Positions 1 through 8,835 of a stretch of 64,000 bases of DNA are shown one piece after another (positions within the stretch are counted from its first letter, which is position 1; each line of letters begins with the position of its first letter). The DNA is taken from positions 104,909 through 168,908 of the forward strand of contig JAUSOY010000005.1 in NCBI GenBank assembly GCA_030656615.1, in the 5' to 3' direction. The stretch comes from Bacteroidales bacterium. GTDB taxonomy: Bacteria > Bacteroidota > Bacteroidia > Bacteroidales > TTA-H9. The notes below the pieces were generated by a model. It had not been told where the DNA came from. It did no database searches and worked only from the letters and a program-made list of their open reading frames with translations. Both the position numbers and the translations under genes were made by a program.

Positions 1-177
1 GGAATGCATTAGAAAACTGATAATTAGCAAATAGTCCTATTGTAATTGAGTGTGTTTTTTGCAATTTATTTTATCGAAAAAAAATCATTTTTGCCATAGA
101 TATATGATAATCAACTTTATAATCTCGAAACGCTCGGATTAATAATTGAATTTTTGAAACCTTAAAATGGAAGTTAG

Positions 178-1953
178 ATGAAAACGATTAGGGTGATTAA
201 AGCACAAAATAGAAGCATATTTCTTTATATGGTTTTGTTGATTTTCCTGTTTGTAAGCATTACATCCATGGGAAATTCAGCTAATCAGGTTTTTTTACCA
301 CGCTTAACAAACGTTGCACTTCCAATTCCCTGGACAGAAGATTGGTCATCCAATACATTGAATAATTGGAATCTTGTTCCTCCAATTTCGAATTGGCAGC
401 TGAATTCTGTCTACGGTAATCCTTCTCCTTCGGTCATGTTTTCAGGAGCACCCATACAAATGAATTACAGCCAGACACTGGAAAGTCCATGGCTCGATGC
501 GATGGTATATACCTGTTCAGGGCTGTGGCTAAGTTTTAATTTAAAACTCGAAAATCAATCGGCCAATGGATTAGAGCATTTGAGTGTGGAGATTTTAAGT
601 AATAATTCATGGAAAACGATGGCAGTTTATAGTAATTCCACAATATTTGATTGGGATAGCAAACTGATAAGTATTAACCAGGCCTGCGGCGACTCGCTAA
701 AAATACGTTTCAAGGCGTATGGAGAGAATTCTTCGGCAATTATTGGATGGTACGTCGACAACATTAGTGTTTATCCAATTTGTAATCCTGCCACGAATTT
801 ATCATTCATGATCAGTGGCTGGACAAATATGAAATTGTTTTGGAATGCTCCTGAGTGTTCTGCCGGTGTAATAGGTATTCTTAAACGCTTAAATCAGTGG
901 TACGGGAATCCGATTTTGCAGGCAAATGGGTATTATCAGAATTTTAACTATGCATATGGCGTGGTCTATGATCTTTCAGGATATCAGGATGCCACTTTAT
1001 CGAAAATTGATTTCCATCATACTTCATGGGGATTGAGTGGCGTCTGGCAATATAAAATCCATGTAGTGGATTGGCTGAGTGGTATACCCATTGAAATACT
1101 CGGACCTTATACCACTACTGGAAATGATAAATGGGAAACCAATATTTCCCTTGGCAATATCATGAGTTATGGTGGTGGATTGATAGGTATTATGCTGGAG
1201 CCAATGAGCAACGTTTCCACCGATGCTTATCCATGTTTTACAGCCGATAATGATGGCCCAGAAGGTGTATCCGTATACGGTGTAATACCCGATTACGCTA
1301 CCTTCGGACCCGGTACTATAGGAGATTTCTACCAGAGTTTATGGATTTATACTTTCTTTGATAAAAAACAAGTGTATGTAAAGGCTCCGGCATTATCTGA
1401 TAGGCAGTTGACCATGCCAGGAATCCAAAAAAATAGTTTCCTTGGTAAAAATCAGAGTAGTTTGACGGCCAATCAGAAGGAGCATCGTGTACATAGAGAA
1501 AGTACAGATGGGGTAATAGGGTATAATATCTATTTAAACGGACAAAAAGTAAATTCTGTTCCTGTATTAGACACTTTTTATTTAGTTCCTTCTTTTGGAT
1601 ATATGGAATGTTATAGCGTTACCGCAGTGCATGAAGGCAATGATTCTCCTTGCGAATCATCCTTTTCGAATGTAGTTTGCGGGCCATGGACAGGGGTGGT
1701 TGAAACAACACCGCAACCATCAATTAATGTATTTCCAAATCCTGCAAACGAATTTGTTACTGTCTATACGGCCAGAGATATTATCAACATCGAACTGATC
1801 GATAATCTGGGTCAGTGTGTTTATAAAAGGAAAGTTGATAATCAGGAGGATTTCCGAATTAATACTCAGGGTTTTAGACCTGGAATATACTTCATTCGGT
1901 GTGTGGACAGGAGTTCCAGCGTATATATCGAACGGATTACCGTAGTTAAATAG
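178..1953 (+). CDS. T9SS type A sorting domain-containing secreted protein
   Basis: Predicted secreted surface protein of 591 residues. A hydrophobic N-terminal segment (about residues 14-34) looks like a signal peptide. Residues about 50-205 form a beta-rich module of the MAM/CUB-like kind, containing WYVDNISVYP near its end. A middle region (about 225-395) follows, and the last 75 residues are a type IX secretion sorting domain (INVFPNPANEFV, then GQCVYKR and GIYFIRC). It aligns along nearly its whole length with the C-terminal third of the next gene, so it is a paralogue or partial duplicate. Codon choice is more AT-leaning than in that neighbour, which suggests lower expression. The function is unknown; a structural or adhesin role is inferred. 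The ATG at 178 is the only start that keeps the signal peptide. Confidence 0.85.
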   Translation: MKTIRVIKAQNRSIFLYMVLLIFLFVSITSMGNSANQVFLPRLTNVALPIPWTEDWSSNTLNNWNLVPPISNWQLNSVYGNPSPSVMFSGAPIQMNYSQTLESPWLDAMVYTCSGLWLSFNLKLENQSANGLEHLSVEILSNNSWKTMAVYSNSTIFDWDSKLISINQACGDSLKIRFKAYGENSSAIIGWYVDNISVYPICNPATNLSFMISGWTNMKLFWNAPECSAGVIGILKRLNQWYGNPILQANGYYQNFNYAYGVVYDLSGYQDATLSKIDFHHTSWGLSGVWQYKIHVVDWLSGIPIEILGPYTTTGNDKWETNISLGNIMSYGGGLIGIMLEPMSNVSTDAYPCFTADNDGPEGVSVYGVIPDYATFGPGTIGDFYQSLWIYTFFDKKQVYVKAPALSDRQLTMPGIQKNSFLGKNQSSLTANQKEHRVHRESTDGVIGYNIYLNGQKVNSVPVLDTFYLVPSFGYMECYSVTAVHEGNDSPCESSFSNVVCGPWTGVVETTPQPSINVFPNPANEFVTVYTARDIINIELIDNLGQCVYKRKVDNQEDFRINTQGFRPGIYFIRCVDRSSSVYIERITVVK

Positions 1954-2013
1954 GTAGGTGATAATTCTACAATAAATTTTCAGTATTTAAAACGCTGGAA
2001 TTTAGCAAACAAA

Positions 2014-2045
2014 GGGTCTGCCAAGCATTGGCGGCTCTTTTTATT
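2014..2045 (+). terminator. Probable rho-independent terminator after the first secreted protein
   Basis: A GC-rich stem pairs GTCTGCCAA with TTGGCGGC across a three-base loop (one G-T pair) and is followed by a run of T. It lies about 60 bp after the stop at 1953 and just before the next promoter, so the two secreted-protein genes are probably separate transcripts. Confidence 0.6.
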
Positions 2046-2056
2046 AGTAAAAGGTG

Positions 2057-2088
2057 TTTTCTTTATTAATAATGAACTCCTATCTTTG
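2057..2088 (+). promoter_or_regulatory. Bacteroidota-type promoter of the large secreted protein
   Basis: TATCTTTG at 2081-2088 matches the Bacteroidota -7 element TAnnTTTG exactly. A T-rich -33 region (TTTTCTTT, 2057-2064) lies upstream. The start codon follows 46 bp later, leaving a short leader. Confidence 0.55.
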
Positions 2089-2134
2089 CCCGGTATTATA
2101 ATTTTATATTTAACTAACCTAATTGTCTAACCCC

Positions 2135-5100
2135 ATGAGGAAAATTACAAATTTCTTCGTAGTTATGCTTATGCTTTTAGGAGCATTTGGCATTAACTCC
2201 GCTCAGGCTGTGCAGGTTACCATTGGTAACGGTACACTCTCCAGTAATTATCCCTTCACAACTTTTTGGCATGACGGTCGTACACAGATGCTGTTTACGG
2301 CTACCGAGCTCACTGCTGCTGGTGCAATTCCCGGAAACATCCAGGATTTCGCCCTCAACGTGATTACGGCCAACACCCAGTTGATGAACGGATTTACCAT
2401 TTCTATGCAATCAACTGCGATTACTTCTGTAACTGCATTTGTTGAAACCGGATTTACTACCGTTTATTCCGGTAATTACACTGTTCCAGGAACAGGTTGG
2501 CAGACTTTTACTCTTTCAAGCCCATTTACTTGGAATGGAACGAGTAATCTGTTGGTTCAGATTTGTTACGATAACTCAACTTACAGTGGCTATTCAACAG
2601 TAAATGCAACTGCAGCTGCTGGTATGACCTGGGGTCGTTATACAGATGGCGCAGTTGGTTGTTCATTAACCGCTGGATCTGCACAGGCTAACAGACCTAA
2701 CGTTCGCATGAATTTCCAGGCATCTGGAAATGCACAGGTTAACGGAATCGTTACCAATGCCCTTAACAATCAGCCCATCACCGGTGCTAAAGTTAAGATT
2801 GGTGATTCCATTACCTACACCACAGCAAATGGTGCTTATATGCTACGTGTAAACGTTGGCACACATACCATCGAATGCTCAAAACTTGGTTTCGTAACGA
2901 TGACATCACCGCTCGCAGCTACTGCTGGTGGAATGCATACCGCTAACTTTGCCATGTTGGAAAACACACCAACTCCTGGTGTTGTTTTTGCTGCTCTTAA
3001 CACTGCTGCCAATGCTGTAAATATCAACTGGGGTCTTCCTTTCAGTGGATACGAAATCATTTATGATGATGGTGTTTATGAAAATTTATCAACCTGGGCT
3101 ACTGCTGGAAACATCAATGCTCTGAAATTCACTCCAATCAATCAGTATCCTGTAAAGGTTACCGGTGGTTCAGTGAATATTGGCAATGGTTCTTATCCTG
3201 CTGGTTTAACCAGTCCTAAAAAATTCGAAATTGCAGTGTATGATGATGATGGTAACCTCGGATACCCAGGTACTGAGCTTGCTAAATTCGAAGTAACTCC
3301 TACAAATTTTGGTTGGGTTGAATTTACGCTACCTACAGCTATCACTCTTACAAGTGGTAATTTTTACATCGGTATGATTCAGATGGGCAACCATCCTAAT
3401 TGTTCCCCTATTGCTATCGACGAAACCAATCCAAGCATGAGGTCATATTCGAGATTTGTTACCGGTAATGCCCCATGGGTACCTGCTGGTTATAACGATT
3501 TCATGATTCGTGCAAAAGTTAATGGTTCAGGTGGTCCTTTGGATCTCGCTACTTCAGCAGCTACTCCGATATACGTTGAACGTACACGTATCAACCGTAC
3601 AACTAATTTCATGAAACAGCCTAAGGTTGTTGGTGGACATGAAGGCGATGCTATTTATATGCCCCTCAACGATGGTGATGCTCCTGAATCACTCCTCGGT
3701 TATCAGGTATATCGTTTGAAACAGGGTGAAGAATTGACCCCTGCTGTTTGGACTTCGATTGGAACACCTGCTACTACCTCTATCGTTGACAATAGCTGGC
3801 CTACACTTCCTAACGGTCCTTACCTCTGGGCTGTAAAAGCCAAATATACCAACGATCGTTGGTCAGAAGCTGTTTTCTCCAATGTAGTTGGAAAAGGTTG
3901 GACATCAAACGTAACCTTCAACATTACTTTATCCTCTGTAGGTGCTGTTCCTTCAGGAGTTAGCATTACAATGGATCATGTAACCTATGATACCCTTTAT
4001 GCAGGTGTTACTCCTGTTTCGGGAACTTTAAACTTCCCAACTGTATGGAAAGGCACCTATAATATTACTGTTCAGAAATTCGGTTACCAGGCCTATACCG
4101 CCACTGTTGCCGTCATGAACGATTCATATACATTCAATATTCTTTTGAATGAAACCAAATGGGCTCCTTATAATCTTTTTGTTGATGATCGTACGCTGGT
4201 AGCTACCTGGAATGCACCAAGTCCTCAGCTCGCTTTGCTCGAAGAACGTTGGACTACTGGTAACTTCACTGCTAACCAGTGGATTAAAAATGGGAGTAAC
4301 TGGGGAATTTCTACCGCTATTGGTAATGCTGCTCCTTCCGCTATTTTCAACTGGTCACCTCAGGTTACCAATTATAACCAAACTCTCACTTCGAAAGAAA
4401 TGACCGGAGCTGGTTCACCCGTATTGTCATTAAAATATGACATTATGCTTGATAATTATGGAACAACCAATGAAAACCAGATGGCTGTTGAAATTTGGGA
4501 CGGTGCCGCATGGAATCGCCTGAAGAATTACAGCAATATGAGTGGAAGTTTTGATTGGACTCCAGAAAGCATCAACCTCAATGCATATACCTGGGATACT
4601 TTCAAAATCCGTTTCGTAGCTTACGGAGCTGATACCTATGATATCAATAACTGGAACATTGACAACATCCTTGTTTTAGCTACTTTAACTGACAAAAACA
4701 TGCTTGGCTATAATGTTTATCTGAATGATATTCAGATTGCTTATACCAATCAGACAACTTATACCTTACCCGCTAGTCTTTGCGTTTATGGTCAGACTTA
4801 CACTGCTTCTGTAGATGCTATCTACGAAAGTGGTGTTTCATTACGCGATTACTATACTTTCACTGCTCATTTCCTTCCTGCTCCCCGCAATTTGCAGGGT
4901 GTAGCCGTTCAGGATGCAGCATATCTTACATGGGAAATCCCTGTAATGCCTTTGGATCTTAAAGTTATGAGTATGGTAGCCAATACCAATACGCCTAATG
5001 CACATACTGATTATAGCCCCGTTGCTACTACGTATGATTATTCAAATGTAACCGATGCAATCTGGGATGTACTGTTTACCTTCAATGGTAATGCTGCTGC

Positions 5101-7651
5101 ACAGCCAGGTATCGAAACTGATGGAACCTTCATTTATACTGCTACATGGAATGCCGCTACTTTCTCGAAATATCAGAATAATGGTGGTACATGGAGTTTT
5201 GTTGAAGATTTTACCGTTCCCGGTGCTGCTAACGTACGTGACCTCGCGTATGATGGAACCTATTTCTATGGTTCAGCTGCAAGTACTTCACTTTTCAAAA
5301 TGGACTTTACCAATAAAGTTCTTGTTGGAACTATTTCAACTCCAGGCGTAAGCAGCCGTCACATTGCTTTTGATCCTACCGCTAATAATAACCTCGGTGG
5401 TTTCTGGGCTGGTAACTGGAGTGATCTTTTCCGCATCAACATGACAGGTGCTATTCTTGCTACCGCTAACCCAGGTCTTGCTGGTATGTACGGTTCAGCA
5501 TATGATGGCGTAAGTGCTGGTGGTCCTTTCCTCTGGTTATTTGATCAGGGTGCTGGTGCCGGATCTCCTCAGAACTTAGTTCAGATGAAAATTTCTGATA
5601 TGAGCATGACTGGTGTAACCAAGAATGTTTCAACGGTAGCTGGTTTCAATGCCGCTTCAGGTATTGCTGGTGGTTTATGTTCAGACAATGGTAATCTGGT
5701 AAGTGGTAAATTTGCTCTTATTGGTAGCGTACAACAGGATCCTAACCTTATCTTCGCTTATGAAGTAGCTGCTTCAACCGGTGGTGGTACAGGTGGTGGA
5801 ACTCCAAGCAATCTCTTAGGTTATAACATTTATCGCGATGGTAGCCTGCTTACTTTTGTAGAAAAACCTACACTCGAGTATTATGATCTCTATCTTAATC
5901 CTGCTGAGTATTGCTATGATGTAACGGCTGTTTATGATCTTTCTGCTTATGGTTTCCCAATGGGTCAGACTGCTGAATCACTGGAAGAAGGAACTGCTTG
6001 CGTTGATATCAATTACGGTATTGTTATTCCTTGGTTAGAAAACTGGAATACTGCCAACTTCACATTTAATAACTGGAACTTCGAGCCTTCGCAGGGTCAT
6101 TGGAGAATCAGCAATGCAGTTGGTAACAGTGTTCCTGCTGCTGAATTTAATTGGGTAGCTCCTGAAACTGATTATAGCTATGCTATGGTTGGCCCCGCTC
6201 TTAATGCTTCAATTTTCGATTGCGCACAGATTTGGCTCGATTTCGATCTGAAACTTGACGATCGTAACCAGACCGGAGCAGAAAAACTCAAAGTTGAGGT
6301 TTTCTATGATGGTACATGGAAAAAAGTTGCTGAATACAAGAACGAAGGTTCTATCAACTGGACTGCAAAACACATTGAAATTAGCCAGGTTGCTGGTAAA
6401 GCGCTGAAAGTGAAATTCACTGCTTCAGGTGCAAATACCGCTGACCTCCTCGGTTGGTTTGTTGATAATATCAATGTATATCCAGTATGTACACCTGCCG
6501 CTGGCCTTGTTGCTACCAAAAATGCTGACAAAGCTATCCTGAATTGGAATGGTCCAGAGTGTGCTACCGGTCCTGTAGGTATCCTCAAAATGTTGAAACA
6601 GTGGGAAGGTGATGCATCTACACAGCAGAATGCATATTACCAGGCTTATAACAATGCTTATGGTGTTGTTTATGATCTGACCGCTTATCCTGATGCTGCT
6701 CTTTCAAAAATTGATTTCCATCACGCTTCATGGGGGTTGAATGGTAGCTGGCAGTACAAAGTTCATGTAGTTGAATGGAATACTTTCACAACTATCGCAG
6801 TTCTCGGCCCCTTCACTACTACCGGAAACGATAAGTGGGAAGTTGGAATCAATCTTGGTGACATCATGGGTTATGGCGGTGGTCTCGTTGGTATCATGCT
6901 CGAGCCTTTGAGCAATAGTGCTACAGATGCTTACCCCGATTTCACAGCTGATAATGACGGTCCTGCTGGTGTTTCTGTTAATGGCGTTCTTCCTGATTTC
7001 TCAAGTTTTGCTCCTTCTACTGTTGGTGATTTCTACCAGAGTCTTTGGATCACTACTGCTCTTGATAAAGGAAAAACAGTTGCTGCTGCAAAAGTTAACG
7101 CTGCTCAGTCAACTTTAGCTACTCAGACCCGTACAGCTGCTATTACGCTCTTCAGCAATGTTCTTACTGCTAACCAGAAAGAAATCAATGCTCCTGAGAA
7201 TTTCGTAAGCCGTGGTGTTATTGGTTACAACATCTACCGTGATGGTGCTAAAATTAACAACACAATGGTAACCGATACAACGTATACCGACAATGGTCTT
7301 GTTAATGGCAATTACTGTTTCAATGTTACTGCTGTTCACGAAGGCGAATGTGAATCACCAATGTCAAACGAAGCTTGTATCTCTATCAATGTTGGTATTG
7401 ACAATCCTTCTGCTCAGACTATCAGTGTGTATCCTAATCCCGCTCGTACATCTGTAAACATTAAGACTTCACGTGATATCAGAAATATTACTCTGATTAA
7501 TTACCTCGGTCAGAAAGTTTATACCAATGATGTTAAGGGTGCTGGTCAGTATACCATTAATACATCGACTTTCGAATCGGGTGTTTATTTCATTCGCTTC
7601 ACTACCGCCGACGGTAATGTAGTAACTGAAAGACTTACCCTTGCTAAATAA
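2135..7651 (+). CDS. Large multidomain T9SS type A sorting domain-containing protein
   Basis: Secreted modular surface protein of 1838 residues, starting at the ATG at 2135; an in-frame TTG at 2123 is less likely because the ATG is followed directly by a clean signal peptide (MRKITNFF to NSAQA). Visible modules, in order: an N-terminal beta domain (to about 195); a carboxypeptidase-regulatory-like repeat (about 205-275, NGIVTNALNNQPITGAKVKI); fibronectin-III-like linkers; a MAM-like module (about 700-850); a region that may form a beta-propeller (about 970-1210) followed by a GGGTGGGT linker; a second MAM-like module (about 1300-1440); a domain shared with the upstream protein; and a C-terminal T9SS sorting domain (ISVYPNPARTSV to VTERLTLAK). 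Codons are strongly biased (GCT, GGT, CGT), typical of a highly expressed protein. The ligand is unknown. Confidence 0.88.
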   Translation: MRKITNFFVVMLMLLGAFGINSAQAVQVTIGNGTLSSNYPFTTFWHDGRTQMLFTATELTAAGAIPGNIQDFALNVITANTQLMNGFTISMQSTAITSVTAFVETGFTTVYSGNYTVPGTGWQTFTLSSPFTWNGTSNLLVQICYDNSTYSGYSTVNATAAAGMTWGRYTDGAVGCSLTAGSAQANRPNVRMNFQASGNAQVNGIVTNALNNQPITGAKVKIGDSITYTTANGAYMLRVNVGTHTIECSKLGFVTMTSPLAATAGGMHTANFAMLENTPTPGVVFAALNTAANAVNINWGLPFSGYEIIYDDGVYENLSTWATAGNINALKFTPINQYPVKVTGGSVNIGNGSYPAGLTSPKKFEIAVYDDDGNLGYPGTELAKFEVTPTNFGWVEFTLPTAITLTSGNFYIGMIQMGNHPNCSPIAIDETNPSMRSYSRFVTGNAPWVPAGYNDFMIRAKVNGSGGPLDLATSAATPIYVERTRINRTTNFMKQPKVVGGHEGDAIYMPLNDGDAPESLLGYQVYRLKQGEELTPAVWTSIGTPATTSIVDNSWPTLPNGPYLWAVKAKYTNDRWSEAVFSNVVGKGWTSNVTFNITLSSVGAVPSGVSITMDHVTYDTLYAGVTPVSGTLNFPTVWKGTYNITVQKFGYQAYTATVAVMNDSYTFNILLNETKWAPYNLFVDDRTLVATWNAPSPQLALLEERWTTGNFTANQWIKNGSNWGISTAIGNAAPSAIFNWSPQVTNYNQTLTSKEMTGAGSPVLSLKYDIMLDNYGTTNENQMAVEIWDGAAWNRLKNYSNMSGSFDWTPESINLNAYTWDTFKIRFVAYGADTYDINNWNIDNILVLATLTDKNMLGYNVYLNDIQIAYTNQTTYTLPASLCVYGQTYTASVDAIYESGVSLRDYYTFTAHFLPAPRNLQGVAVQDAAYLTWEIPVMPLDLKVMSMVANTNTPNAHTDYSPVATTYDYSNVTDAIWDVLFTFNGNAAAQPGIETDGTFIYTATWNAATFSKYQNNGGTWSFVEDFTVPGAANVRDLAYDGTYFYGSAASTSLFKMDFTNKVLVGTISTPGVSSRHIAFDPTANNNLGGFWAGNWSDLFRINMTGAILATANPGLAGMYGSAYDGVSAGGPFLWLFDQGAGAGSPQNLVQMKISDMSMTGVTKNVSTVAGFNAASGIAGGLCSDNGNLVSGKFALIGSVQQDPNLIFAYEVAASTGGGTGGGTPSNLLGYNIYRDGSLLTFVEKPTLEYYDLYLNPAEYCYDVTAVYDLSAYGFPMGQTAESLEEGTACVDINYGIVIPWLENWNTANFTFNNWNFEPSQGHWRISNAVGNSVPAAEFNWVAPETDYSYAMVGPALNASIFDCAQIWLDFDLKLDDRNQTGAEKLKVEVFYDGTWKKVAEYKNEGSINWTAKHIEISQVAGKALKVKFTASGANTADLLGWFVDNINVYPVCTPAAGLVATKNADKAILNWNGPECATGPVGILKMLKQWEGDASTQQNAYYQAYNNAYGVVYDLTAYPDAALSKIDFHHASWGLNGSWQYKVHVVEWNTFTTIAVLGPFTTTGNDKWEVGINLGDIMGYGGGLVGIMLEPLSNSATDAYPDFTADNDGPAGVSVNGVLPDFSSFAPSTVGDFYQSLWITTALDKGKTVAAAKVNAAQSTLATQTRTAAITLFSNVLTANQKEINAPENFVSRGVIGYNIYRDGAKINNTMVTDTTYTDNGLVNGNYCFNVTAVHEGECESPMSNEACISINVGIDNPSAQTISVYPNPARTSVNIKTSRDIRNITLINYLGQKVYTNDVKGAGQYTINTSTFESGVYFIRFTTADGNVVTERLTLAK

Positions 7652-7673
7652 GCATTTCTAAGTCAACATATAG

Positions 7674-7707
7674 AAGGGGAGGTGCTTGGTCACCTCCCCT
7701 TTTTTTG
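7674..7707 (+). terminator. Strong rho-independent terminator
   Basis: A perfect 11-bp stem (AAGGGGAGGTG paired with CACCTCCCCTT) closes a six-base loop and runs into six T residues. It ends the transcript of the large secreted protein and argues against the in-frame TTG at 7705 as the start of the next gene. Confidence 0.9.
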
Positions 7708-7731
7708 TATCATTGCATAGCCAATTACAAA

Positions 7732-8778
7732 ATGAACTTCACTGAAATTCCTTTCTTTTTTATCATTGGTCGTCCTCGTTCGGGCACTACACTCCTTCGT
7801 ACCCTTTTTGATGCACATCCAAATTGCATTGTTCCTCCTGAATATCCAGTAATTACTGATATTTTTCATCGTTTCGGGCCAGATAAAACGTGGAATCGGG
7901 ATGATGTTCAGGGTTTTTACAACTCCTTTATTCAGCCGCAATTATTTGATTTCTGGAAATTTGAATACCTTCAGATTAATGAAGAAAACTTAAGAACGAA
8001 TCTTACTCAAATCGCTCAGGGGACTTCATCCGTTGATGTTTTAAAACTATTCTATCTGCACGCCGGTTCAGATTTCGAAAAGGAAGACATCCGCTTGCTT
8101 GGTGATAAAAATCCAGTGTATGCATTGTATACCAAGCAATTAATGCGTTGGTTTCCGGAGGCGAAGTTTATTTTTATTACACGCGATTACCGCGACAACT
8201 TCGTGTCTATGCGTAAGTTCGAATTTGAGGCTCCGAATATGGCCATTCAGGCGTATCGCTGGAAGTATATTAGCCGGATGTTTCATCGCTTGCAGAAGAA
8301 GTATCCCGGTCGTATAATCCATGTACGGCACGAAGATATTGCTACCCATCCAGAAGAATCGCTTCGGAATCTGTGTAGCTTTTTAAGTTTGCCATACAAT
8401 GATTCAGTACTGCAGTTTCATAAAAAATCAGATGCAATGGCCAATAAAACAGGTCGCGATGTTTTTATGAAATATCATGAAAGCCTCACACGACCGGTAA
8501 ATTCGGATAATGTAGGTTTATGGAAATCTGTGTTGAATGAAAAAGAAATTCGTCAGGCCGATTTCATTGTTGGGAAATGGGGTAAAATGTATGGCTATGA
8601 AGCTTCCGGAATAAAGATTAAAATTTCAGATATTCCATCAAGCATGCTTTTTCAATGCTATGGATATATATTGTATCAAATGATGCTTTTGGGAGAGCGT
8701 TTACCGTATCGGCTAAAGGTTAAACTTGCAGGATTTCTTCCATCGCTTGCTAAATTTTACCGTCGTTTTTTTCAATAA
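7732..8778 (+). CDS. Sulfotransferase family protein (copy 1)
   Basis: Predicted PAPS-dependent sulfotransferase of 348 residues that would move a sulfuryl group to a sugar, lipid or protein acceptor; the acceptor is unknown. The 5'-phosphosulfate loop is residues 14-20 (RPRSGTT), and a 3'-phosphate-binding region reads FITRDYRDNFVSMRKF around residue 150. GDKNPVYA upstream of it is also typical of the family. The ATG at 7732 is chosen; an in-frame TTG at 7705 lies in the preceding terminator. The C-terminal 60 residues contain a hydrophobic stretch (SSMLFQCYGYILYQMMLL) that may bind membrane. It is closely related to the gene at 11205, from which it is separated by an opposite-strand phosphate transporter. 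Confidence 0.85.
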   Translation: MNFTEIPFFFIIGRPRSGTTLLRTLFDAHPNCIVPPEYPVITDIFHRFGPDKTWNRDDVQGFYNSFIQPQLFDFWKFEYLQINEENLRTNLTQIAQGTSSVDVLKLFYLHAGSDFEKEDIRLLGDKNPVYALYTKQLMRWFPEAKFIFITRDYRDNFVSMRKFEFEAPNMAIQAYRWKYISRMFHRLQKKYPGRIIHVRHEDIATHPEESLRNLCSFLSLPYNDSVLQFHKKSDAMANKTGRDVFMKYHESLTRPVNSDNVGLWKSVLNEKEIRQADFIVGKWGKMYGYEASGIKIKISDIPSSMLFQCYGYILYQMMLLGERLPYRLKVKLAGFLPSLAKFYRRFFQ

Positions 8779-8814
8779 AAAAACCCGCTTTGGCCGAATG
8801 CTCAAAGCAGGTTT
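8776..8814 (-). terminator. Terminator of the phosphate transporter gene
   Basis: The stem AAACC.GCTTTG pairs with CAAAGC.GGTTT with one internal mismatch and a ten-base loop. On the minus strand it is followed by a run of T, so it mainly terminates the transporter transcript; it may also act on the convergent sulfotransferase. Confidence 0.7.
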
Positions 8815-8835
8815 AACAATAGTAATTGTACAGAC

